Source: a virus
Virus record (IMG/VR): IMGVR_UViG_3300042890_003048
Coordinates: 1 to 61,700 of that record
Reading direction: 5' to 3' (one strand)
DNA length: 61,700 bases
The notes beneath the pieces were generated by a model, which searched no databases, was not told the origin of the DNA, and saw only the letters and a program-made list of their open reading frames with translations. Of this stretch, positions 1-6,818 are shown piece after piece; position 1 is the first letter of the stretch, and each line of letters starts with the position of its first letter. A program made the position numbers and the translations under genes.

Positions 1-1542
1 ACGCCGTTGTATGAAATGATTCGACGGTTTTCACATAACTATGTTCGAGAATTTATTGAGTCGTCACCAAGTAAAGAACTTTTGGTTAGCGAAGACTTGG
101 CGCAAAACGTATTGCAGCGTCAATTTAATAACGGTTCTAACATGTATTTTTCGTATGCATTTTTAGATGCGGAACGTACTCGAGGTATTCCCGCAGATAA
201 AAATGCTATAGATGAAGTACAAGATATACAGTATGATTTTTTACAAATCATTCATGAAACACTTTCTGGCAGTCCATATGCTGTGAAAGCTTACTCTGGC
301 ACACCAAAGACACTAGATAACACAATGGAGAAATTGTGGCAAGACAGTAGTCAGGCTGAGTGGATTATTAAGTGTCATCATAGCGGTTGTAACTATTGGA
401 ATGTACCTTCGCTATCTCATGATTTATTAAAGATGTTAGGACCATGGCACGAAGAAATTAGTGAAAAGATTCCCGGAGTTGTTTGTGCCAAATGCCGTAA
501 GCACTTAAACCCTCGGTCAGGTCGGTGGGTACATGCGTATCCAGAAAGACGTTGGTCGTTTTCTGGCTATCACATTCCACAGATTATTTTGCCTATGCAT
601 TACGCCAACCCTGAAAAATGGGACATTTTGATTGGCAAATCACAAGGCCGGGCAAATACGACATTTACTACGTTCTTGAATGAAGTGTGCGGAGAAAGTT
701 ACGACGAAGGTTCTAAACTGTTGTCGGAAACAGATCTTAAAGCTGCTGCTGTATTACCGTGGCCGAACGACTGGCGGAAAGCTGCGGATCAGATCGGTGG
801 ATACGTTCGACGCGTATTAGCTGTTGATTGGGGTGGCGGTGGCGGCGCGCTTAAGGCAACTGGTGACAGCGGTAAAAGCCGCACCAGTTTCACGTCGTTA
901 GCTGTATTGGGTTATCGTGCTGATGGCATAATTGATGTTCTGTGGGGCATGCGTTCACTTAAAACCCACGATTATTATTACGAATCACAGTTGGTTGTAG
1001 AAACTCTTAATCGGTTTCGTTGTTCTCATCTTGTGCATGATTATGGCGGCGCTGGAGCCATCCGTGAAACGTTTGTGCATCAAGCTGGTTGGCCTGCTGA
1101 GAATATTGTGCCGATTGCCTATCACACAACAGCCAAGCACAACATTATGACGTTTCATCCCGCCACTGAGTCACATCCACGCCACTGGTATTCCGTAGAC
1201 AAATCACGTGCGTTGGTGTTGACGTCGCAATGTATCAAGTTTGGATTAATTCGATTTTTCCAATACGATTTTAAATCAGCAGACGATGCTGGTTTAATTC
1301 GAGATTTCTTGGCGTTGCTAGAAGAAAAAATTGATGGTCGCGGAACAACAGATCGATACGTGATTGTGCGGCATCCTAATTTACCTGACGATTTTGCACA
1401 AGCCGTTAACATCGGTTCTTGTGCGTTGTGGCATATCGCAAAACGCTGGCCAGATTTGTCCGTTACTATGAAATTTCAAATCCCTATGGATCTGGAAGAA
1501 TTAGCCAAACCCCGTCGCGTCGTCGATTGGGAGGAGATCTGA
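1..1542 (+). CDS. terL: Terminase large subunit (5' end outside window)
   Basis: This is the ATP-driven packaging motor and headful nuclease of a tailed phage. The frame is open to the first base, so the N-terminal Walker A part lies outside the window and 513 residues are visible. Seen in order: a Walker B-like segment AIDEVQDI, the coupling motif YSGTPKT, a Cys/His zinc-ribbon-like insert (CHHSGC then CAKC), and an RNase H-like nuclease with acidic residues in LAVDWGG, VHDYGGAG and PDDFAQAVN. Terminases with a Cys-rich insert between ATPase and nuclease are known in GpA-like and large-phage families. Its 3' end overlaps the convergent primase-like gene by 42 bp. It is one of only two rightward genes here. 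Confidence 0.88.
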   Translation, partial: TPLYEMIRRFSHNYVREFIESSPSKELLVSEDLAQNVLQRQFNNGSNMYFSYAFLDAERTRGIPADKNAIDEVQDIQYDFLQIIHETLSGSPYAVKAYSGTPKTLDNTMEKLWQDSSQAEWIIKCHHSGCNYWNVPSLSHDLLKMLGPWHEEISEKIPGVVCAKCRKHLNPRSGRWVHAYPERRWSFSGYHIPQIILPMHYANPEKWDILIGKSQGRANTTFTTFLNEVCGESYDEGSKLLSETDLKAAAVLPWPNDWRKAADQIGGYVRRVLAVDWGGGGGALKATGDSGKSRTSFTSLAVLGYRADGIIDVLWGMRSLKTHDYYYESQLVVETLNRFRCSHLVHDYGGAGAIRETFVHQAGWPAENIVPIAYHTTAKHNIMTFHPATESHPRHWYSVDKSRALVLTSQCIKFGLIRFFQYDFKSADDAGLIRDFLALLEEKIDGRGTTDRYVIVRHPNLPDDFAQAVNIGSCALWHIAKRWPDLSVTMKFQIPMDLEELAKPRRVVDWEEI

Positions 1543-3195
1543 TTCAACGTCGTCTTCAACGTCACCCGGGTATTGATAAATTTTAGGTTCTTGGAAAAGT
1601 CGTGATATGCGGCGAAGCGACATGTCCCCCGAATTAATCTTGGGTAAGCCAAGTCCGGCATCAATACACGTTGTAATAATTTTTTGCTGAAATTGGTTTT
1701 CGTCGGCTAGTTCTGTTTTAGAGAAAGTAACTGGCAACGCTTCGCCTTTAAACCACAACACACTTTCTGCCACGTGATCAATTCCACGCTGACAGATTGA
1801 TTTAAGTCTGACAGAAAAATTAGTCATTTGCAGAAAATCTGTAGGCGCAAGTCTTATAAACCAACCGTCTTTGTTTTCAACAACAAGCCATGCTTTATTT
1901 TTGTCAAACAATCGCACGCACTTTACGCCATCAATAACAGTGTGCTCTTGTGCCCAGTCTTTGTACTCGTTTGCAATTTCATCAACATCTATATTGGCTA
2001 GTAATAAAGCGTTGAAGAATTCTTTGACTTTGTTTGAGGGTGCAGCCGTTAACCATTTTCGCAACGCATCACGCCAAGGCAAAGCACGTCGAATAATGTA
2101 ACGCATCAGATCTTCGGGTTTTTTGGTTTTAATCATTTCAGCAAACGCAGCATCAGTCATGTCCAACAACGCTAGCATGCCACCACTGGAGTAAGCGGCT
2201 TGTATGACAGACGGTGTTGGCGCGCAGCCGACAATGACAATATTTTTTTGTTTAACCGCTGACCACGACACCGTTTGCGTATTTTGATGCGGTTCAAAAA
2301 ACCACGATACGATAGGCAAAGGCGTGGTAGACATTAGCGCGTGTCGAGATTGAATACGCAGCGCAATCAACGGATCTTCTAGCGCTATCGCATAATCTCC
2401 GCATGTAGTTTGTCCAAGGATGCTAGCGGACAATCCCCACAAGCCTGCATCGTTTGGTCTGGCTTTGCTATTGAACGTGTTGTCACTGGTACGGCATCGC
2501 GTGTAAAGCCTTTGCAATTTACCGTGCCTATTTCCAACGCACAGCATGCCTTGAATAAGTCCGGGTGCTAGTTCGTATGGCAGCACCAAAACGTCTCCCC
2601 ATCCACCCGGAAAACGCACAGGCAACGTAATGATGCGATCGTATAAATGCTTTTTGCGAGATGTACCTACGTAATGCTTGTAAGGGCTACCTAATGCCTT
2701 TTCTAATTCCTTGTTATGGTTTGCAGCAATGTATCGTTCTAATTTAGGAACGAACGATTCCCATTTACGTTGCGACAAATTAAATGTGTTTAGTATTGCG
2801 TTAACAGCCATGGGTGGTTTGCGAAAGTAAGATTCACAAGCTGCCCACGCGTCCGTCGCTTTGTGTCGAGCTGCAATAAATTGTTCTTGGTAGCGCCGAA
2901 TTGATTCTACCGGTAGACTTATCATAGAGGGGACGGCGCGTTTACCAAGTTCGACGAATGTGGCGTCAATAGTCATATTCCAACATGCGGCAAGTAACTC
3001 AACAAAGTCGCCATTATGTTTACAAGCTTTACAATGCTGCCAACCCACGTTATTTGTGGTATCCTGATAGGCAACCATGCTTTTGACTGCATGACAGAGC
3101 GGACAATCAACTGTGACCGGCAAAGCGTCAGCTTTGTCAAGATTTAGGAAACCGGCAACAACGTTCCAGTTGAGTTCGATATTAGGAGGGAGCAC
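1501..3195 (-). CDS. Primase-like protein with zinc ribbon
   Basis: The N-terminus has a zinc ribbon of the primase CHC2 style: CPLC near residue 31 and HCKACKHNGDF about 22 residues later. A later segment, IALEDPLIALRIQ, resembles the TOPRIM glutamate motif, but I see no clear DxD pair, so the catalytic site may be degenerate. It is probably a DNA primase relative or a DNA-binding replication protein of 564 residues. I chose GTG at 3195, which has GAGG six bases upstream. A longer frame from GTG 3219 would run into the rightward gene at 3199. The gene lies antiparallel between two rightward genes and overlaps the terminase 3' end by 42 bp, an unusual place for a replication gene. Confidence 0.5.
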   Translation of the reverse strand: MLPPNIELNWNVVAGFLNLDKADALPVTVDCPLCHAVKSMVAYQDTTNNVGWQHCKACKHNGDFVELLAACWNMTIDATFVELGKRAVPSMISLPVESIRRYQEQFIAARHKATDAWAACESYFRKPPMAVNAILNTFNLSQRKWESFVPKLERYIAANHNKELEKALGSPYKHYVGTSRKKHLYDRIITLPVRFPGGWGDVLVLPYELAPGLIQGMLCVGNRHGKLQRLYTRCRTSDNTFNSKARPNDAGLWGLSASILGQTTCGDYAIALEDPLIALRIQSRHALMSTTPLPIVSWFFEPHQNTQTVSWSAVKQKNIVIVGCAPTPSVIQAAYSSGGMLALLDMTDAAFAEMIKTKKPEDLMRYIIRRALPWRDALRKWLTAAPSNKVKEFFNALLLANIDVDEIANEYKDWAQEHTVIDGVKCVRLFDKNKAWLVVENKDGWFIRLAPTDFLQMTNFSVRLKSICQRGIDHVAESVLWFKGEALPVTFSKTELADENQFQQKIITTCIDAGLGLPKINSGDMSLRRISRLFQEPKIYQYPGDVEDDVESDLLPIDDATGFG

Positions 3196-3198
3196 GCT

Positions 3199-4365
3199 AT
3201 GCCTCGTAATGTAGACCACATCGCTGACAACAACGGCGTTGAATTATACCGTCTGTCGTTGACGCATACTTTGCCAGAATTTGTCAAGAAGGCAAGTCCT
3301 GAAAGTATTTATGACGTCAAAGGCGTTGCGTCTAGCAATTATGCCGATGTGATTAGTCATCAGTTTCCGTGTCACACACCGCAATGCACGTGGTTGAGCG
3401 CAGCTTTTTTCTTTGATAAGAAAGCTGAGTTTTCTGAAAAAGATCAGAAACGCATAGAGTCTCGACTTGAAAAGTTTGCAGCACATTGGGGTATCCGTTC
3501 GGAATACAGTGCTGTTAAGTCTCGTAGTAATCAATTAGAAAAGACAGCTACTGACGTATTGCCTGATTCCAGTTATGCGTGGGTATGGGTTGATGATTCT
3601 GGATCAAAAGATCGCAGGTTGCCGTTGCGCAATGCTTTAGAAGTCAAGACAGCCGCAGATTGGTTGCATCAGTATCGTGACAATTTCACATACGCTGATC
3701 GCAATCGCATGGCTGTTAAGATTCTTGAGAAGGTAGCACAGTTTGGCGCTGCCGTTAGTGACAAACTTGAGTTTCTGGAAAAGCAAGCTGGCCACGGCGT
3801 ATGCAATCCAAAAGAAGTGCATGCATTGTTGCAGGACCGCATTAAGTTGGCAAACAATGACGAGCACCGCAACATTTTGCAAGCGCTGGCTGACAGCGTG
3901 CTTAATACGCCTAAGATGGTTCTGACCAGTAATCAATTGGTGAAGTTGGCCACAGTCATCGACACAACGGACCGTGCGCTTAATTTGACTAAGGGTTACG
4001 GTTCTATTCTCCAGCGCCCAGAAGATGTAATTTTTAGCGCTACGTTTACTAAGACAGCTTCTGAATTACATGAGCATGTATCGACAACGTCTGGCCGCAT
4101 GTACAACAAACAAGACTTTGGTAAGGTTGCACTGGATGACCTTAAGTCTTTGTTTGGTGAAGATTTTGCTGACCGTGTGCGAAGTGGATTGGACGTGGAC
4201 GCGGAAAAGCTGGCGGAAGAGATCTCAACTCTTCCGCGTCCTGACGCCGAAATGTTTGACTCCCTAATGTCAGAAGTAGGAGTCAAACCCGCAGTTGTTA
4301 AGACAGCAGGTGTTCACATGAACAAAGCTGCTGCGGCTTATTATGCTAATTTACTGACGCACTAA
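3199..4365 (+). CDS. Unknown 388-aa protein, possible head/scaffold protein
   Basis: I do not recognise this protein. It starts at ATG 3199 behind a strong AGGAGGG at 3184-3190. It is soluble, charged and largely helical in appearance, with no membrane segment. The tripeptide Lys-Thr-Ala (or Lys-Lys-Ala) recurs five times: VKKAS, EKTAT, VKTAA, TKTAS and VKTAG, spread from near the N-terminus to near the C-terminus. They could be processing sites for a prohead protease or just composition. Its position downstream of the terminase on the same strand suggests a head-related role, for example scaffold or internal head protein, but that is only context. The last 20 bp overlap the convergent gene at 4346. 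Confidence 0.6.
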   Translation: MPRNVDHIADNNGVELYRLSLTHTLPEFVKKASPESIYDVKGVASSNYADVISHQFPCHTPQCTWLSAAFFFDKKAEFSEKDQKRIESRLEKFAAHWGIRSEYSAVKSRSNQLEKTATDVLPDSSYAWVWVDDSGSKDRRLPLRNALEVKTAADWLHQYRDNFTYADRNRMAVKILEKVAQFGAAVSDKLEFLEKQAGHGVCNPKEVHALLQDRIKLANNDEHRNILQALADSVLNTPKMVLTSNQLVKLATVIDTTDRALNLTKGYGSILQRPEDVIFSATFTKTASELHEHVSTTSGRMYNKQDFGKVALDDLKSLFGEDFADRVRSGLDVDAEKLAEEISTLPRPDAEMFDSLMSEVGVKPAVVKTAGVHMNKAAAAYYANLLTH

Positions 4366-4612
4366 GCCGTTCTAGAAACCTTGAACGATTTTGATCGCGC
4401 TCTTCTGCGGATCCCGGCGGTGGCAACTTAAACAAGCGTGCAACTTGAATCATCACAAGCACGTAATTACCTTCGTCTTGTTCTAGCCATTTTGTGGCAT
4501 TACGACTTGGATAAATGCTTATTTTGTTTGCGCCGTCTATTGTTGTCAAAACGGCTTTGAATTTAAGGCCGTTAAACTTAAACCACTTTTCGTGCTTGAT
4601 ACGTTCTTGCAT
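4346..4612 (-). CDS. Hypothetical small protein (88 aa)
   Basis: No family recognised. The protein is basic and aromatic at the N-terminus (KHEKWFKFNGLKFKAVL) and ends in a charged helix. ATG 4612 follows GGAGG by seven bases, and its A is shared with the TAA stop of the preceding gene (TAATG), so translation is probably coupled. It is the last gene of the leftward accessory operon and converges with the 388-aa gene over 20 bp, with no terminator visible between them. Confidence 0.6.
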   Translation of the reverse strand: MQERIKHEKWFKFNGLKFKAVLTTIDGANKISIYPSRNATKWLEQDEGNYVLVMIQVARLFKLPPPGSAEERDQNRSRFLERLSASVN

Positions 4613-4896
4613 TATGTTGCCTCCAGTACGTAATTAGTCACTAGCCAATCAACCTCAGCTTTTACCGCAGCATGATACGAATCAAACACGACGGGCAGAC
4701 AGAAGTAATGTTCTGTTCTGCCCGTAATCTTAAACAACGGCTCAAAGTCTACCGAAAATTTACCGGCGCAATCGCCGGTTTCAATTACTTCTACTCTGGA
4801 TGCACGGGCAGGCATCTCATGCCTGTGGCGATATGTTGTCGCCTGATCCACTACCTGCCGGATTGATCCGTCCGGGAGGTATCTCTTGACTGTCAT
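4612..4896 (-). CDS. Hypothetical small protein (94 aa)
   Basis: I set the start at ATG 4896, which has GGAGG six bases upstream; the longer frame to 5034 has no better signal and would add a sequence with coding in another frame. The protein begins MTVKRYLPDGSIRQ and contains a basic central part and a C-terminus rich in aromatic residues. No family recognised. It overlaps the upstream Cys-rich gene by 80 bp in another frame, a large overlap. Its stop is coupled to the next start. Confidence 0.55.
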   Translation of the reverse strand: MTVKRYLPDGSIRQVVDQATTYRHRHEMPARASRVEVIETGDCAGKFSVDFEPLFKITGRTEHYFCLPVVFDSYHAAVKAEVDWLVTNYVLEAT

Positions 4897-5065
4897 CGCT
4901 GCCCTCCAATCCTTCCCATGTTTCTGTCGGCCATTCTTGGTCCACGGTGTACCGCCATTGCATTTCTTGATCGAAACATTTGCGGCAAATAACCATGGTC
5001 CACGTAGGCGTGAATTGCAGTTTGCGTCTTTCACCAGCGTTATTACAACTGTTACACGTCTTCAT
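4817..5065 (-). CDS. Small zinc-finger-like protein (82 aa)
   Basis: The protein opens with CNSCNNAG and has a second pair CRKC about 27 residues later, a four-cysteine arrangement typical of small zinc ribbons that bind nucleic acid or protein. The tail is acidic and then Gly/Ser-rich. ATG 5065 follows GGAGG by eight bases; a longer frame to 5155 would overlap the previous gene fully and lacks a better site. The function is unknown. Such small Cys4 proteins are common in early or accessory regions of phages. It overlaps both neighbours (14 bp and 80 bp). Confidence 0.55.
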   Translation of the reverse strand: MKTCNSCNNAGERRKLQFTPTWTMVICRKCFDQEMQWRYTVDQEWPTETWEGLEGSDDSQEIPPGRINPAGSGSGDNISPQA

Positions 5066-5297
5066 TTTCCTTCCTCCGCCACACAATTGCACTGGGCGTT
5101 TCGCGGATCGTCCATTCATGCCCGGGGCCAATTTCCAACATCGTAATGTGCGCAATGCTTTCTAGCTCAGTCCGATACTCACTAGGATCGGCGTGCTTTA
5201 CCATATCTTTTGCTTTTTCAAGTGCTTCGTAACGGTTGTCTGCGAGCACGTCTAATACGTGCGTTTGAATTGCCGTAATCTTAACTTGATATTTCAT
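5052..5297 (-). CDS. Hypothetical small protein (81 aa)
   Basis: No family recognised. It begins MKYQVKITAIQTHVLDVLAD, followed by a helix (RYEALEKAKDMV) and an acidic stretch. The beta-strand then helix pattern, with regularly spaced aromatic residues, resembles small single-domain alpha/beta phage proteins whose role is unknown. The start overlaps the stop of the preceding gene by four bases (ATGA type), consistent with translational coupling within the leftward operon 4346-6165. Confidence 0.6.
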   Translation of the reverse strand: MKYQVKITAIQTHVLDVLADNRYEALEKAKDMVKHADPSEYRTELESIAHITMLEIGPGHEWTIRETPSAIVWRRKENEDV

Positions 5298-5479
5298 CCT
5301 AACTGCTCCTTTGCTGCTTCCGCCATTTGCACAAGCTGATCTAATGCGTCTTCAAATTTATCGTCGTTGCTACCCGCCAACTCGACCGCTTTGTCCAGTG
5401 CTAGTGGGTATTGCTCGCTTAGCGCGGTAAGTACTTCCGCACAAAGTATCAATGCTGCTGCTTCTGGTCGTGAATACAT
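5294..5479 (-). CDS. Hypothetical small acidic protein (61 aa)
   Basis: A short, acidic, helical protein (LSEQYPLALDKAVELAG) with no recognised domain. ATG 5479 is preceded by AGGGAGA, and directly upstream of that lies the palindrome ATAAGTACTTAT at 5492-5503, which itself overlaps the stop codon of the previous gene. This arrangement suggests local control of this gene, but the mechanism is not visible. Confidence 0.6.
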   Translation of the reverse strand: MYSRPEAAALILCAEVLTALSEQYPLALDKAVELAGSNDDKFEDALDQLVQMAEAAKEQLG

Positions 5480-5491
5480 GTCCGTCTCCCT

Positions 5492-5503
5492 ATAAGTACT
5501 TAT
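5492..5503. promoter_or_regulatory. Palindrome ATAAGTACTTAT at a gene start
   Basis: A perfect 12-bp palindrome sits between the stop of the 66-aa gene and the ribosome-binding site of the 61-aa gene. The same core occurs at 5928-5939, 17833-17842 and 57308-57317. It could be an operator, a promoter part or an RNA processing site. Confidence 0.4.
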
Positions 5504-5700
5504 TTACTGTAATTTGCCTTAATGTAGTCCATCAGCAACGTCTCAACCCAGTGGACTTCTTCTAATGCTTCTATGACCGACGACGTCCAATCCACGTTTT
5601 GGACTGCGTTGGTGTCGGTCGCTAATTTTTTTAATTCCTTTTCTGTAAATGCCGTTTCGGCGACTTGCTTTAAGTCAATCTCTACAAATTGCTCGCTCAT
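5500..5700 (-). CDS. Hypothetical small acidic protein (66 aa)
   Basis: A short protein beginning MSEQFVEIDLKQVAETAF with predicted amphipathic helices and a net negative charge; no family recognised. ATG 5700 overlaps the TAA of the preceding gene (TAATG), with GGAGG upstream inside that gene. The stop codon is embedded in the ATAAGTACTTAT palindrome. Confidence 0.58.
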   Translation of the reverse strand: MSEQFVEIDLKQVAETAFTEKELKKLATDTNAVQNVDWTSSVIEALEEVHWVETLLMDYIKANYSK

Positions 5701-5915
5701 TAGCGTCCTCCGTCAGCAATACAAATTATGATTGTTGAATGAACGCTAAAGTCGGCGCACGCTAACTTATCGCCTACTTTTGCGTTTTTTACCCACGCTT
5801 GGACAGTTACCTTCGAGACGCCGTCGTTGCCGCCAAAGTGTTTTAAGACATGAGATGTATTTACCGTTGCAACGGCGTCTCGTCCAGACATGTCTTTCAA
5901 CAAAAACATCTTCAC
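5700..5915 (-). CDS. Hypothetical small protein (71 aa)
   Basis: The start is GTG 5915 with AGGAG six bases upstream; ATG 5909 is possible but too far from that site. The protein is compact and beta-rich in appearance (DKLACADFSVHSTIIICIADGG), with no recognised domain. The palindrome ATAAGTACTTAT lies directly upstream of its ribosome-binding site, the same layout as before the 61-aa gene. Confidence 0.58.
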   Translation of the reverse strand: MKMFLLKDMSGRDAVATVNTSHVLKHFGGNDGVSKVTVQAWVKNAKVGDKLACADFSVHSTIIICIADGGR

Positions 5916-5927
5916 GGTGATCTCCTT

Positions 5928-5939
5928 ATAAGTACTTAT
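5928..5939. promoter_or_regulatory. Palindrome ATAAGTACTTAT at a gene start
   Basis: Second perfect copy of the 12-bp palindrome, immediately upstream of the AAGGAGA ribosome-binding site for the 71-aa gene and in the non-coding gap after the 73-aa gene. Its position relative to the gene start matches the copy at 5492-5503. Confidence 0.4.
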
Positions 5940-5943
5940 GTGT

Positions 5944-6165
5944 TTAGTTCTTAGCTCGCCATCTATCGAGTAATCGCTGTGCGCGTTCTGTCAACGCTGC
6001 GTGTCTGACCGCAGGCAATCTGCTGTTTTCCCACGCTCCTAGTTCTTCTTCTGACGCTTCTTTGTATCGATCACTGTCGTGGATAGTTACGTACCCATCT
6101 ACGGCATCTACGTTAGCAGGAGCGAATGATCCAAAATTGCTAATGTGGTAAGTCCTTGTTTTCAT
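5944..6165 (-). CDS. Hypothetical small protein (73 aa)
   Basis: No family recognised. The N-terminal half is beta-like (KTRTYHISNFGSFAPA), and the C-terminal half is a basic helix ending RAQRLLDRWRAKN, which could bind nucleic acid. ATG 6165 has AGGCAGG upstream. It is the first gene after the strong hairpin at 6183-6207 and the non-coding region 6208-6423, so its expression probably depends on what that region does. Confidence 0.55.
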   Translation of the reverse strand: MKTRTYHISNFGSFAPANVDAVDGYVTIHDSDRYKEASEEELGAWENSRLPAVRHAALTERAQRLLDRWRAKN

Positions 6166-6182
6166 ATGCCTGCCTACGAAAA

Positions 6183-6207
6183 GGCCCGGGGTAGTGTGCC
6201 CCGGGCC
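6183..6207 (-). terminator. Intrinsic terminator-type hairpin
   Basis: The stem GGCCCGGGG pairs perfectly with CCCCGGGCC (9 bp, 7-nt loop), and on the minus strand it is followed by TTTT. It lies only 17 bp in front of the 73-aa gene, so it either ends the transcript from the right or acts as a leader hairpin/attenuator for the small-gene operon. Confidence 0.6.
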
Positions 6208-6255
6208 GTGTAACTCTCACACCAGAGTTTATTTAAACGCAAATAAGAAACGGTT

Positions 6256-6378
6256 GTTGTCAGAGCATCAAGACCGGTTCCTGTCTCGATTGTGTTGGTA
6301 TGTCTGTCTAGCCGTTAGGATTGCCAGCGTTAAACAACAGACATCGTAGTGACGTTATGACTCGTCCGCTCTGACAGC
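6256..6378. ncRNA. Possible multi-stem structured RNA element
   Basis: This non-coding stretch folds on paper into a closed multi-branch structure. The outer stem pairs 6256-6266 with 6368-6378 (11 bp, one G-U). Inside are an 8-bp perfect stem (6300-6307 with 6337-6344) and two 4-bp stems with 8-nt loops (6271-6286 and 6351-6366). A further 5-bp hairpin, 6377-6402, would compete with the base of the outer stem. It does not fit a tRNA: there is no T-loop consensus and no CCA end. It could be a regulatory RNA, a riboswitch-like leader or an origin structure. The strand is not determined. The rest of the gap (6208-6423) shows nothing else I can name. Confidence 0.3.
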
Positions 6379-6423
6379 GGGTAGAATAAAACAAGACCCC
6401 GCCCAACCAGTACGCAAAGTGTA

Positions 6424-6564
6424 TCAGAATTCGTTACGTTCGTCTATTAGGCGATCAATCGATTCGTCGTATAAGGCTTCGTCTTCTCGTTCCAATTCGT
6501 CCATTTCATCTTCCGAATACTCAAGATAGTCATCAGGTGGATCAATCGGCTGCTCAGGTCCCAT
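6424..6564 (-). CDS. Very small acidic protein (46 aa)
   Basis: Short gene of 46 codons starting at ATG 6564, with GGAGG six bases upstream. The product is extremely acidic (for example EYSEDEMDELEREDEALY) and probably one helix. It begins inside the last 11 bp of the 84-aa gene, as typical of a coupled operon. Very acidic small phage proteins include DNA mimics and host-protein inhibitors, but there is no evidence for that here beyond charge. Confidence 0.55.
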   Translation of the reverse strand: MGPEQPIDPPDDYLEYSEDEMDELEREDEALYDESIDRLIDERNEF

Positions 6565-6808
6565 GGCATTCCTCCCATCGAGCAATTGTGGTTAAGTTAA
6601 TAGGCCGGCGTTTGACGACACCGGCCTTTGGTGGTATTGCGCAGTATTGGTGCTTAAATACCTTGAGCTGTAATTCCGTTAACAACCGTTGCGCGTCGTT
6701 CAGATACTCTTCAATTAACACGGGGCCAAAGTAATCGTCATCTCCGTGAAACAAATCGATTACTTTGTCTACGCACCTCCGGATCTCTTGCAGTTCTTCG
6801 GAAGTCAT
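6554..6808 (-). CDS. Hypothetical protein (84 aa)
   Basis: The protein starts with a helical segment (TSEELQEIRRCVDKVIDLF), then an acidic loop (HGDDDYFGP), a second helix and a basic C-terminus. No family recognised. ATG 6808 follows GGGGGTG. It lies directly downstream of the 425-aa gene (10 bp gap) and overlaps the 46-aa gene by 11 bp, so it belongs to the same transcript. Confidence 0.58.
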   Translation of the reverse strand: MTSEELQEIRRCVDKVIDLFHGDDDYFGPVLIEEYLNDAQRLLTELQLKVFKHQYCAIPPKAGVVKRRPINLTTIARWEECHGT

Positions 6809-6818
6809 ATCACCCCCA

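Noticed and set aside
6256-6378. tRNA gene in the gene-free stretch before the small-gene operon
   Set aside because: An 8-nt loop reading GACGAGTCATAACGTC on the minus strand looks like an anticodon arm with CAT, but the loop has the wrong size, there is no T-loop consensus and no acceptor stem of seven pairs in place.
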